Assembly: GCF_001949145.1 (NCBI RefSeq)
Contig: NW_019091409.1
Coordinates: 476,385-540,384, forward strand
Source: Acanthaster planci
Taxonomy: Eukaryota; Echinodermata; Asteroidea; Valvatida; Acanthasteridae
Direction: 5' to 3'
Length of the DNA: 64,000 nt
The notes beneath the pieces were generated by a model that worked only from the letters and a program-made list of their open reading frames with translations, did not search any database and had not been told where the DNA came from. A program made the translations under genes and the position numbers. Positions 56,201-64,000 of the stretch are shown in pieces (within the stretch, counting starts at the first letter, position 1; each line of letters starts with the position of its first letter).

Positions 56201-57861
56201 TCGTTGTTATTTGGAATTTGATTTACCATCATCTTAGTAACGAACCGTTTTCATTTCGAAATATGACGTTTGTATTCTGTACATGCAGCACAATCTTTGA
56301 TGTACCGCTGAGAAAAATTGAGTCCAATGCTTTCGCTGGACTTGGAAACGTTGAAACACTGTAAGTATCTCGTGACAGCTGCTGCCAGTAATTTGCACTT
56401 TTTGTGGTAAATGAAACCAATAGTTGAGCAGATTCCAATTATTCCCTGAAAGATTTTTTTTCTTTCTAGAATACTTGTGCGCAACAAAGCAGAGCTGTCC
56501 CCATTAGTTGTTGAAGACTCTGCATTTGGAGGGCTCCAAAAAGTCTCAGTACTGTAAGTTTAAGCTCATTTTTCAACCAAATAATTGATAGCTTTTCCAC
56601 TATAGTATTGTTGCCAACACCAGATGCATCATAACCCAATCTCTTCGTGATGTCAACGATCAGATGAACTTAAAATCTTATCCCTATTTTTTACAGGTAT
56701 GTCGATAATCATCAAATATGCTGTTTCTTTCCTGACTCTGTTGAGTGTAAAACTCTGGAACCTGAGCCTCCATTGTTTATGTGCAGTGAACTCATGCCTA
56801 ATCTCGTCCTTAAAATCTTCATGTGGATACTGGGCGTTAGTGCCCTTGTTGGAAACATCTTCGTGATGATTTGGCGGTGTCGGGAGAAGACACAGGGCAA
56901 AGAGAGTCGAATGGTTCATTCCTTCTTTGTGTTCAACCTGGCAGTGTCAGATTCCCTCATGGGCTCCTACATGTTGATCATAGCTGGTGCAGATTTGTAC
57001 TTCGGCAGTCGGTATTTTGAGATGTCTGACGAATGGCGAGCCAGCATCCCTTGCCGGGTCGCCGGAATGATCTCCATTGTTGCCAGTGAGGCGTCGGTCT
57101 TTTTCCTGACCCTCATCAGCATCGATCGGTTCTTGGCAATCGTCTTTCCCTTCAGCTCTCACCACATTCGGCCCAAGGGGGCGAAGGTCATTGCGGTGTG
57201 CATATGGGCTGCAACCACGGTAGTCGCACTGGTTCCCACTGTTCTGTCTTCAGACGCGCAGTCAGACGTGTACGGCCTCTCTGATGTCTGCATTGGGTTA
57301 CCACTTCGGACGAAAGTGACGCAGTATGAGACAAGGCAACAAACGATTGAAGTACAGGGGATCAGCGACATTACTGTAGGAATACCAGTTGCTGTGGCCA
57401 CCCACGCTTCCTGGTTCTTTTCCATTGCGCTTTTCCTGGGTGTCAATCTGCTATGCTTCTGTCTTATCCTGGCTTGCTACATCGCCATCTTTGTCAACGT
57501 TATCAGGTCCGTGAGGCGGGTGCGACGCCACAAGAGCCGCGACGACGAAATACGAATGGCCTTGAAGATGGCGGCCATCGTCTCTACAGATTTCGTCTGC
57601 TGGATGCCAGTCATCATGATGGGTATCCTGGCGCAGGCCCGCGTGGTGGTGATACCCACAGAGGCCTATGCTTGGATCGTTGTCTTCATCCTGCCGATCA
57701 ACTCCTCCCTCAATCCTTATCTCTACACCATCTCAGATCTTTGCTCCCAGAGGCGAAGAGAGACTGCCTCAAAGGAGAGGAAGGCGTCAAGAATCAACTC
57801 TGAAACAGGAAACAGCATTATCCTGTCCGAGGCGCATAGTGCAAGTATCAAGCACCTCTAA
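42350..57861 (+). CDS. CUB/LDLa-rich leucine-rich-repeat GPCR (relaxin-receptor/GRL101-like LGR)
   Basis: Twenty-seven plus-strand exons join in phase with GT/AG ends: 42350-42437, 42868-43266, 43546-43662, 44360-44740, 45417-45533, 46117-46233, 46565-46957, 47493-47609, 49534-49665, 49880-50009, 50287-50516, 50752-50865, 51135-51500, 51692-51802, 51991-52104, 52572-52937, 53400-53522, 53803-54170, 54278-54388, 54723-54974, 55209-55332, 55547-55615, 55843-55914, 56035-56106, 56289-56360, 56470-56553, 56697-57861. About 1934 aa: signal peptide, seven CUB and eleven LDLa repeats (residues about 30-1382), LRR N-cap and five LRRs (1383-1546), then a Cys-rich hinge and seven membrane spans. TM6 (STDFVCWMP) and TM7 ([16 protein letters not shown]) closely resemble relaxin-family receptors. 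It should sit at the cell surface and signal through G proteins; the ligand is unknown. One base is missing in exon 18. In-frame ATGs at 42296 and 42365 are alternative starts. Confidence 0.92.
42868..43266 (+). CDS. Receptor exon 2: CUB domain 1
   Basis: 399 bases, phase 1-1, about residues 30-162. It has CUB-like features ([20 protein letters not shown], then [19 protein letters not shown] and ISIEVTDL), with several N-glycosylation sequons. It is the least canonical of the seven CUBs. Confidence 0.8.
43546..43662 (+). CDS. Receptor exon 3: LDLa repeat 1
   Basis: 117 bases, phase 1-1. Six cysteines in LDLa spacing; the end reads [17 protein letters not shown], with the acidic calcium cage partly changed. 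Confidence 0.88.
44242..44268 (+). repeat. 27-base T homopolymer
   Basis: An uninterrupted T run in intron 3 of the receptor, about 90 bases before exon 4. It is prone to length errors in sequencing. Confidence 0.9.
44360..44740 (+). CDS. Receptor exon 4: CUB domain 2
   Basis: 381 bases, phase 1-1. It opens [20 protein letters not shown] and has [10 protein letters not shown], the typical CUB Cys-x-Trp. A 27-base T run at 44242-44268 precedes the acceptor region. Confidence 0.88.
45417..45533 (+). CDS. Receptor exon 5: LDLa repeat 2
   Basis: 117 bases, phase 1-1. Six cysteines with a canonical [16 protein letters not shown] calcium-binding end. Confidence 0.9.
46117..46233 (+). CDS. Receptor exon 6: LDLa repeat 3
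   Basis: 117 bases, phase 1-1. Six cysteines; [16 protein letters not shown] at the end. It directly follows LDLa 2 without a CUB between. Confidence 0.9.
46565..46957 (+). CDS. Receptor exon 7: CUB domain 3
   Basis: 393 bases, phase 1-1. It opens [20 protein letters not shown], then [20 protein letters not shown]. The antisense strand is also open for 175 codons over this exon, which is a shadow. Confidence 0.9.
47493..47609 (+). CDS. Receptor exon 8: LDLa repeat 4
   Basis: 117 bases, phase 1-1. Six cysteines with [16 protein letters not shown]. The intron after it holds the Tc1-like element. Confidence 0.9.
47988..48982 (-). pseudogene. Tc1-like transposase, inactivated
   Basis: Minus strand from ATG at 48982 ([16 protein letters not shown], then stop) to a stop at 47988, about the usual 330-340 codon length. 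Recognisable blocks are [47 protein letters not shown] around the second catalytic Asp, and a broken SPDLNPIE region. Several stops and frame changes rule out an active enzyme. Confidence 0.85.
48886..49069. repeat. About 49-bp inverted repeat inside the Tc1-like element
   Basis: Arms at 48886-48934 and 49021-49069 (GCCGTTGCCTTCTT against AAGAAGGCAACGGC) flank about 86 bases that include the transposase start. One arm is transposase 5' coding sequence, so the other is an inverted local copy. Confidence 0.8.
49534..49665 (+). CDS. Receptor exon 9: LDLa repeat 5
   Basis: 132 bases, phase 1-1. Six cysteines with slightly longer loops; [17 protein letters not shown] at the end. Confidence 0.87.
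49880..50009 (+). CDS. Receptor exon 10: CUB domain 4, first half
   Basis: 130 bases, phase 1-2. It opens [20 protein letters not shown] and has [11 protein letters not shown]. The domain continues in exon 11, making this the only CUB here split by an intron. Confidence 0.88.
50287..50516 (+). CDS. Receptor exon 11: CUB domain 4, second half
   Basis: 230 bases, phase 2-1. Encodes [20 protein letters not shown], then GDG and the closing strands ([20 protein letters not shown]). Confidence 0.88.
50752..50865 (+). CDS. Receptor exon 12: LDLa repeat 6
   Basis: 114 bases, phase 1-1. Six cysteines with [16 protein letters not shown]. Confidence 0.9.
51135..51500 (+). CDS. Receptor exon 13: CUB domain 5
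   Basis: 366 bases, phase 1-1. It opens [20 protein letters not shown] and has [20 protein letters not shown], then SYLVVGEG. Confidence 0.9.
51692..51802 (+). CDS. Receptor exon 14: LDLa repeat 7
   Basis: 111 bases, phase 1-1. [20 protein letters not shown], then [16 protein letters not shown]. Six cysteines are present, although the usual SDE is GDE. Confidence 0.88.
51991..52104 (+). CDS. Receptor exon 15: LDLa repeat 8
   Basis: 114 bases, phase 1-1. [20 protein letters not shown], then [16 protein letters not shown], a canonical calcium-binding end. Confidence 0.9.
52572..52937 (+). CDS. Receptor exon 16: CUB domain 6
   Basis: 366 bases, phase 1-1, the same length as CUB 5. [20 protein letters not shown], then [17 protein letters not shown]. 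The donor is GAG|GTTGGT, slightly off consensus. Confidence 0.88.
53400..53522 (+). CDS. Receptor exon 17: LDLa repeat 9
   Basis: 123 bases, phase 1-1. [20 protein letters not shown], then [17 protein letters not shown]. Confidence 0.9.
53803..54170 (+). CDS. Receptor exon 18: CUB domain 7, with a one-base frameshift
   Basis: Splice signals and phases at both ends fit the gene, but the length is 368 where a multiple of three (369) is needed. The first part reads [20 protein letters not shown] and YPNHYPIML in one frame. After position 53891 only CT remains before TGC ATG TGG (53894-53902), where the domain continues in another frame as [20 protein letters not shown]. One base is missing at about 53892-53893. 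This is either a sequence error, an allele, or a lesion that would truncate the receptor before the LRRs. Confidence 0.82.
54278..54388 (+). CDS. Receptor exon 19: LDLa repeat 10
   Basis: 111 bases, phase 1-1. [20 protein letters not shown], then [16 protein letters not shown]. Confidence 0.9.
54723..54974 (+). CDS. Receptor exon 20: LDLa repeat 11 with a Ser/Thr-rich insertion
   Basis: 252 bases, phase 1-1. It begins like an LDLa ([11 protein letters not shown]). It then carries about 45 residues rich in Thr and Ser ([11 protein letters not shown]..., SSSLSYGN) before resuming [20 protein letters not shown] and ETEC. The insertion lies between cysteines 2 and 3 and could be O-glycosylated. 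Confidence 0.85.
55209..55332 (+). CDS. Receptor exon 21: LRR N-terminal cap
   Basis: 124 bases, phase 1-2. [20 protein letters not shown] fits an LRRNT Cys cluster; the exon ends at the start of LRR 1. Confidence 0.85.
55547..55615 (+). CDS. Receptor exon 22: LRR 1
   Basis: 69 bases, phase 2-2. [20 protein letters not shown], then LKVL. Confidence 0.87.
55843..55914 (+). CDS. Receptor exon 23: LRR 2
   Basis: 72 bases, phase 2-2, exactly one 24-residue repeat: [20 protein letters not shown] then SLVWL. Confidence 0.9.
56035..56106 (+). CDS. Receptor exon 24: LRR 3
   Basis: 72 bases, phase 2-2. [20 protein letters not shown] then NLRG. Confidence 0.9.
56289..56360 (+). CDS. Receptor exon 25: LRR 4
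   Basis: 72 bases, phase 2-2. [20 protein letters not shown] then NVETL. Confidence 0.88.
56470..56553 (+). CDS. Receptor exon 26: LRR 5
   Basis: 84 bases, phase 2-2, four residues longer than the others. [20 protein letters not shown] then GGLQKVSVL. Confidence 0.88.
56697..57861 (+). CDS. Receptor exon 27: hinge, seven-transmembrane domain and tail
   Basis: 1165 bases from an acceptor TTACAG to TAA at 57859-57861. The hinge has [11 protein letters not shown] and a Cys before TM1. TM1 contains [17 protein letters not shown]2 has NLAVSD. TM3 ends [12 protein letters not shown]. The disulfide pair is IPC before TM3 and DVCIG in the second extracellular loop. TM5 is very hydrophobic ([17 protein letters not shown]). 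TM6 is [16 protein letters not shown] and TM7 is [16 protein letters not shown]. The tail has basic and Ser-rich stretches. The unbroken single-exon 7TM region resembles that of other LGRs. Confidence 0.93.
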
Positions 57862-57869
57862 AATGACTT

Positions 57870-59515
57870 TTGTATTTACAGAGGACAAATTCAAGCAACG
57901 CTATTTCATCAATCTTGGAGTATGCTTAGTTCCTCTATTTCAACACACTCGTTGACGCTTTGTTGATTTAATGAGAATCTTTTCGAAAACTAGGCATTAG
58001 GTACAGTATTAGGTAGTTTATTTTCCATATCATTAAATAGAAAATTTATACGAATATTATATCACAATAACAGAAATGATATGAAGATTCTAGATGAAAA
58101 GCAAATGCTTGTACAATATCTGAAACCTGTTACTAATATATTAAATATATTACATTTTATTAAGCATCGCTATGTAAGTTTCAAAGAAATAAGAAACACA
58201 ATATATCATTTTCAAGTTTAAAGTTATATCTCATTAAAATAACCTTAAAAATGTATCTCATAAAAAATAATTCAAAAAATACACACCAAGTACAAATGAT
58301 TTCGTTTCTAAAAATAGAAACAATGTTTCTAAATGTATATTATTTGGGAAAGCATTTTATTTTGAAATGGAACAACAAAGTCTAGGTTACGTACGTACAC
58401 TACGCAGAAATACTTTTACATGTATAGAATAATCATGGGTAATTAACGGACGATGAATACCAAAAGGTATTGATAGATTACCTGAATTAAATATTTCTGT
58501 CATAACAATCGTACAAGGTCTCATACATTAGCTATGAACACATATAATATCTTCCAAATGTGTAAACACGATCTTTATCACATCTGCATCGTGTCGTTGA
58601 ATATATATAGTTTACAAGTAATTTTAAGAGTACGAGGCGTTAAGTGATAACATTTTAAACGCCTTTTATGTAGCATTGGCAGGATGGTTCAAAAACTGTG
58701 ATTTTTCAAAGGGAAATTATGCATCTGTATTCCAAAACTACAAGAGTCGAACATTCATTTTGGACTTAACTGGGAGAGTTGTAGTCGAGACCGGTTAGAT
58801 CGAGACCAAGGCCAGACGTTACGAGACCAAGGCCTTCGAGAGGGACTGAGGCTAAGATAGCCCGCCAGGCACACTAAATTACCACTCACTGCAACAGTCA
58901 CAGTGTGTGCATTTGTACTTCTTTGCTGGAAGTTCAGCTAGCGACCCCGACGCTGGTTAATCCAAAACAACATCCCAAAACACACAAAAGACTGTTCGAG
59001 GTCGGAAAGTCACCATTGAGCACATTTATTTCAAAAAAAAATATTAAGAAGAAAAAAACGCGGGAAAAGGGAAAGAGTTCGATATAGGGACAACACTAAT
59101 TTTCCGTTACAGTGTTATAACAGATGTCAGAAAGTGATAACATGTCCCCAAAACTGGTATTTAGCTGAGGAAATTCCAAAGCATTCACTAAGAGAACTGT
59201 GGGGATTTTAGACAAATCTCATAGGTTTGTGCACAGGGGCATCATGTGTTGTCCGTATGTGGAACTCTTTCCCTTAGGCCTACATAGACACTGGTTGCCA
59301 GAGAACTTTGATTTAGTTTGATTCTACTGAGATAATTATTCAGTTTAACCATTATTTTAATTATTCATATTAACTATCAGATGCTGTCGTCATTGCTTGA
59401 AGTAGAGTATTAAAGAAACGCCAGTACACTGAAGCAAAGAGTTTCATGCTCATTTAGTTGCAAATTTCTGAGTGCCTACGCCAAGCATTTTTCACTTCTA
59501 ATTTGCTCAGATGCC
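57870..59515. other. Receptor 3' flank, no further gene recognised
   Basis: AT-rich sequence, probably partly receptor 3' UTR. A GAGACCAAGGCC motif occurs twice at about 58803 and 58832. Confidence 0.4.
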
Positions 59516-59519
59516 TCAG

Positions 59520-59809
59520 GGAGAAAAGTTATAAGGGGGTTCTTGAGATCATCCGGGACGAGTTGATAAATGAATGAAGGAACCACTCGGTGTTGATGTT
59601 GCGTTGATAACATTATCTTTTAAAATTCTTCTTTCTTCGAATCTGCTTTTTGAAAAGCTGACTTGTCTCTTCTCGTGCCTGTGATTTTAACTCTGCTTGA
59701 TAAGGTACTGGTACCATTTCTCGCAGGCTGTTCGAAACTGTCCAACGTTACACCAGATCTGGTCGACAGAGGCCTGCAATACTGTGCTAAAAGCTGTGAG
59801 CCACCATAA
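59520..59809 (+). pseudogene. 2-hydroxyacid oxidase pseudogene (copy D), exons 7-8
   Basis: The exon 7 remnant at 59520-59565 keeps CTCAG|GGAGAA and a VLEI(I)RDE-coding block but is two bases short and lacks its end and donor. The exon 8 remnant at 59727-59809 follows TCGCAG and reads GCSKLSNVTPDLVDRGLQYC, then AKSCEPP and stop. A small indel near the end changes the tail and removes the peroxisomal signal. Exon 6 was not found between 57.9 and 59.5 kb. It lies on the same strand as copy C, and in the right order after it. Confidence 0.8.
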
Positions 59810-59814
59810 GCTTG

Positions 59815-62410
59815 GTGACACTTCAGTTTATTGCATACACAATAAACAATGCATTATTCTCTGTAACTGCTGAATGGGGCACCTTTCACTTTATGACCTC
59901 AGGCCACTAATAAACCCTTGGCAAAAGACCAAGTTCTTGGCGCTTCTTAATCTCATTGGAGGAGAGGGTACTCACGAAGGGTAACTCCAAATCTCCTAAC
60001 GACTTGAAGGTTGGTCACGAGTCTCTAATACCATGGTACTGTAAATTGGGCGGGAAACCTTCACTTTTGTTCAGCTTGCAATCAAGTCAACATTGTTTGG
60101 AAACAGTTTGGGTTAGTGTTTGAAAGCGGACTGGCACTAAATTGCGTAAAGTACTTCAGGTTGAATAGAATCAGTGCTACAGTAATAGAGATATCAGGAG
60201 TCAGGTGACTCAGTTTAGCATCTCTGAATGTCACGAGTACCACATGATTTCATGAAAGCGGACGATTGAACCCCGATGTTGAATTCACATTCAGTGACTC
60301 CACCATGCACTCCTTGATTACCGCCAGAAAGCGAATTGAATTTTATTGAAAGTTCAGTATGTTCTAATATAAAAGTTTTATAAATTTACGATTTTTTTTG
60401 GAAATGTAATCCTATATATAGTTTTCCCATTTGTCACCATTTTGCAATAAAACCTATATAAAATGAGCCCAAGAAAGAATGTATGAAGATATTGTGTGCT
60501 CCTTAAACGATGCTAACTGAAATGGTTGAAAGTAGTTCCAATTGTTGAAAAGTCTTCAAAACTATAAAAAAGATCATAATATCAACATTGTCATCTTAAC
60601 CTGTAATCTCTACGTATATCTTTTCTGAAACCAATACTGAATCTTACACTGGTGAAATATCGATTTATCCTTCTGCTTCTACCTCTATCGCATAGGGTGA
60701 CGATAAGCATTTAAATCTGCTTGGCCGCCCCCCCACCTAAATAATGGGGGTATATCCCCAATCCCCCACTCCAGGATCTAGTATGCCCATGGAAGACAGG
60801 TACGTGGGTGCAAAAAATCAAAGGAGCCGGTCAGTGGGTGGTCAGGCGACATCTCTTCCATTCGATGCCATCGGGCATGCCCAGCCGGTCACTATAGATG
60901 GTGTAGCTGTAGCCCAATGACCGTGACGGTCCTGAGAATTCGTCAGCAATTCACGCCCGCATTAATGGTAAATACCGTCCATATTTGCATCAAATGTCTA
61001 CAGCTCGTCTGGCCGTAGACCTAATGGACCTCAGTACTGATGACTTTTCTAAGGTGCTCAGTGGACCGTGGGCCCCCCACTGGCTCCATAGGAAAGTGCA
61101 CATGTAAACAAAGTTTGACGTCATCAATACGTAGGCCTATCAGAATTACAGGAAATGCGTTTGACCTCAACAATTTGACTTCAGATAGCGCCCCTAAAAT
61201 ACAATAGAACAAACTGTGGTCGGTCGTGCATCATATAGTGACCAAGATATGCCCGCATAACACAACGTGAAAGAATGGCACTCACATTCATACGAAGCAG
61301 TTCATCGGAGATATTCAATAGTAAACGTCGTCTTCGGTAAGTATCGTTTATCACCAGTCTGTTGGATGAGAACCTTCTTTACCGGCGTGTGGCGTAAGTT
61401 TCAATTATGTCGTCCATTATGGACGTATATGATACCCCCCCCCGCGCTTACTACAAATTCTTCTTTTTCACAGGTTTGGTTTAGTGAACCGAATCTCCCC
61501 CAAATAAGTTTGTCGCATCACGAGTTTTTCCTGCAAAAAAACATGTCTGTCATTGGTATTTTAGAACCTTGTGCGCGGGGGTTATAGAGGTTATGTGTTT
61601 TGGTTGGATCCTGAGTTAACATCCTCTTCACAACTCACCGTCTCCAGATACAATATAAGAGGAGAGGCTTCACCACTGGAACCTCTGCAGTCTCCTGACA
61701 ATGAAAAGGGCATGCTGTCCGAAACCTTGAGTACCGGTACATCCCGGTTCTTTTCAGAACCAAACATGCTCATAAAAGAGATATCTTTGAATGGTGCAAC
61801 TAAATTAATATAACAAAGAAAAGCCTCCAATAACCAACAATGCAAAACCTGTCTAGTGGTAAAATTTTGCCGTCTAGTTTATCACCTCACAAGATAATTG
61901 AAGCATTTTGTAGCTCATACTAAATATTTTGACTTTTTAAAAATGAATCGTTTTCGCTATTTCTGTCATATCGTAGGAGGTCTCCTTTGATAAAACTAAC
62001 ACGATAATACGTGATTGAGATAGACAACAAAGAGAAACTGAAAAAAAAGAAAAAAAACAAGATAAGTTGTGTTGTCGATCTTAAAATCTTTATCTTTTTT
62101 CAATTCAACTTTGCATGGTAAGATGTTATTGGTGTTTGTCCCTAGTCAACATACAGTGGGAGGACCGAGACTGTTTACATCCTTACTTTTGGTGGCCTCC
62201 AGTTTTGCACAAGTTCTTATTTACTTTATTAATTACCTTTCAATCATTGTAATTTTACCATACGTCATATTATGTTGCAAAGTTGGGTAATGGTGATCCA
62301 AAATAAAAGAAGCAGCACACTTGTGGTGGACGCATGCATTTATGAACAAAACGTTTGAGAGACACAAGACAGTCTGCACGCACATTATCCATAATTCACA
62401 ATTTTTATTA
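59815..62410. other. No gene recognised; upstream region of the transporter
   Basis: Short open frames only (for example 61267-61587 and 61571-61813, plus strand) with no recognisable family. Non-coding 5' exons or the transporter promoter may lie here but cannot be pointed out. Confidence 0.4.
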
Positions 62411-62418
62411 CAGACAAG

Positions 62419-62602
62419 ATGGAGACTGATGGTGGGTACGGCTGGGTCGTCGTCTTTGCTACCTTTTTCACAACTCTCATCGAGTTTGGTACGTTCAAGA
62501 GCTTGAGTGTATTCTTAACTCCTGTCCATGAGACTTTGGAGTGCCCCGTATCCATCCTTGGTACAGTCTTCTCTATGTCACACGCGATCAGCTATCTAGT
62601 GG
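62419..62602 (+). CDS. First coding exon of a monocarboxylate-transporter-like (SLC16/MCT) gene
   Basis: The exon begins after the acceptor TATTACAG at 62413. ATG at 62419 opens METDGGYGWVVVFATFFTTL, then IEFGTFKSLSVFL, PVHETL and FSMSHAISYLVG. The DGGYGWVVV block at the start of TM1 is the family signature, and the exon covers TM1 and the start of TM2. The donor G|GTAAGT leaves phase 1. MCT-family proteins are twelve-span membrane carriers, several of which co-transport lactate or pyruvate with protons. Which member this is cannot be said from one exon. A splice acceptor before the ATG implies an upstream non-coding exon. Later exons are not visible before 64000. Confidence 0.85.
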
Positions 62603-64000
62603 GTAAGTATATGTCACAGTGCGAAAAACGAATAAAATTTGAAAAGTGTACTAAATAGAATTTATAAGGCTCGCTTTATTGGTGGAACATTCTAAGGTGC
62701 CTATACGTCGGTGTAAATTGCATTAAATTAACAGGGGAAATCCAAAGCGCAATAAAACAGAGGTGTGTCAAACAGAGTTTTTTGTTTTCCCATTGTAAAA
62801 TAAAACTTTCCCCCTATGCAGTTTAGTTAAATTTAAAGAAAATAAGGCCGTGTAGACAGAGGTAATATACTATATGGGAAAACACATTATTCACTGCCTA
62901 ATCATGTATATTCACAACTGACAAGTTTTGCATTAATTTGTGATCTACTTCTAAGTTTCTGACTTTGCACTGTTTTGCCTTCCTGGCCAATTTTGCTTCC
63001 ACACCACTCAATTTTTACTTGTTTCGCCTGTGGCATTTCGCCATGCTTCAACCTCATGGATGAGCATCCGATCAAAGCATGATTTTTCTTCTAGGCCTAC
63101 TCTTTTCATTGTTTTATGATTTAAAAAATCGTTATTTTAGATCTTCTTTCTGGACTTTTGCCCGTATGTAACCGGACTTGCTAGCTCCCTTTGAACACAG
63201 ATTGATAAGACACTGTATTCATGCTGTTGAAACCTACCGATAGTGCCCTAAACTGGGAGGTTTCTTGTAAAACGATAAAATTTAGCCTACGCTGACGGAC
63301 CATGAAAGGTCCACGGTCAATCGGTGCTGCACTCTCAAAAGAAACACCTCCCATGGCTAAATCAATGCCTATGACCAACTGATATGAAACAATACCTGGC
63401 GGCCGTAAATATCACTCATGCCTGATTGAGCAGTAAGGCCGAAGACTAGACCTGGCCTTCGGCTGAGTATTAAAATCACGTGCGTAGCGTGTAATATATG
63501 GACTCAGATTTGCTTTAAAATAGGGTGATGTTTATACACCTCAATCCAGCAGACAGATAGCCTTGTCGAAGGTAGTCTCTCTATAGAGCCTGAAAGTTGA
63601 CCTCTGGTGGCGTGTATCCGTAACCTTTAGATAGGAAACATAATGTGCAACAAGTTTAGAATTTGTTGTTTTCTCTGTTCGTTTACTCTTAAAAATATCA
63701 CCTTCGAAAAAGCCCTTCGTAAAATGTTTGGCAGCATATTAATTTATAGAAGCTGCAAAATTACCTGAGCTGAAAGAGATTTATCTTGCCAAAATGTGAC
63801 CCCTCACTTCCAAAAACCTAAAATACATGACGACAAGTGCGATTCGGTGGTCTAGTACGTAGATGAACAGTTACAAAATTCTGTTCAATGGTAGTCTTTC
63901 GGTGAAAATTAACAAAAACATTAAAAATTAAAAATTTTTATATCTATTACAATTTATAAGGAGATGTATTCCTTAAAGGAATATTCTGCGTGTATAAAAG
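62603..64000. other. Transporter intron 1, no exon recognised
   Basis: I found no MCT-like second exon before the window ends. A short hairpin (GGCCGAAG/CTTCGGC) lies near 63437-63465. Confidence 0.4.

Noticed and set aside
57159-57803. Open frames on both strands over the 7TM exon (57159-57446 minus, 57453-57803 plus)
   Set aside because: The receptor frame here encodes unmistakable membrane segments; the others are shadows of a GC-rich exon.
1-64000. CRISPR arrays, bacterial operons, ribosome binding sites
   Set aside because: The window is intron-rich animal DNA. No regularly spaced repeats of CRISPR type and no prokaryotic gene arrangement were seen.

Overview
This window is animal nuclear DNA, most likely from an invertebrate deuterostome (an echinoderm or possibly amphioxus). 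That is an inference. The genes are split by many GT-AG introns, coding density is low, and roughly a fifth of the sequence is decayed transposable elements of mixed classes: LINEs, Penelope-like, DIRS-like, Ty3/Gypsy and Tc1/mariner. The best-preserved large gene is a relaxin-receptor/GRL101-type LGR of the kind known to be expanded in such lineages. The species cannot be fixed from the sequence alone.

Left part (1-15 kb): The last exon of a plus-strand 2-hydroxyacid oxidase gene (copy A, ending in -AKL) lies at 1183-1253, with the rest of that gene off the left edge. A twin-primed LINE fragment follows at 2.7-5.2 kb. It is present in two near-identical tandem copies separated by a single N at 3854. 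From 5.2 to 14 kb I see no convincing gene, only a possible tRNA-Ser-like SINE piece and a very short acidic ORF. A collapsed Tc1-like element lies at 14.2-15.0 kb.

Centre left (15-36 kb): A complete eight-exon 2-hydroxyacid oxidase gene (copy B) runs on the minus strand from a start codon at 35760 to a stop at 15236. All splice sites and phases match and give 357 aa. Its 14-kb first intron is filled with a Ty3/Gypsy remnant and a DIRS-like element. The DIRS-like element carries gag-like, RT/RNase H, tyrosine recombinase and SGNH-hydrolase remnants, and a CR1-like LINE is nested in its right-hand repeat.

Middle (36-42 kb): A broken plus-strand copy of the same oxidase gene (copy C, exons 3-5) is followed by a Penelope-like element with RT and GIY-YIG regions on the minus strand.

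Centre right (42.3-57.9 kb): A complete 27-exon plus-strand gene encodes a very large secretory-pathway G-protein-coupled receptor of about 1934 aa. Its layout is a signal peptide, seven CUB domains interleaved with eleven LDL-receptor class A repeats, a leucine-rich-repeat block, then seven membrane segments closely resembling relaxin-family receptors (type C LGRs). Nearly all ectodomain exons are symmetric 1-1 modules. One CUB exon (53803-54170) carries a single-base frameshift. A full-length but dead Tc1-like transposon with long inverted repeats sits in one intron.

Right part (58-64 kb): Oxidase pseudogene pieces (copy D, exons 7-8) lie at 59.5-59.8 kb. The first coding exon of a monocarboxylate-transporter (SLC16-type) gene lies at 62419-62602, and that gene runs off the right edge.

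The oxidase and the transporter act on related small acids in general, but nothing in the sequence shows that they work together. The receptor gene lies between pieces of oxidase pseudogene that are in the same orientation and exon order, suggesting that a duplicated oxidase locus was broken up around it.
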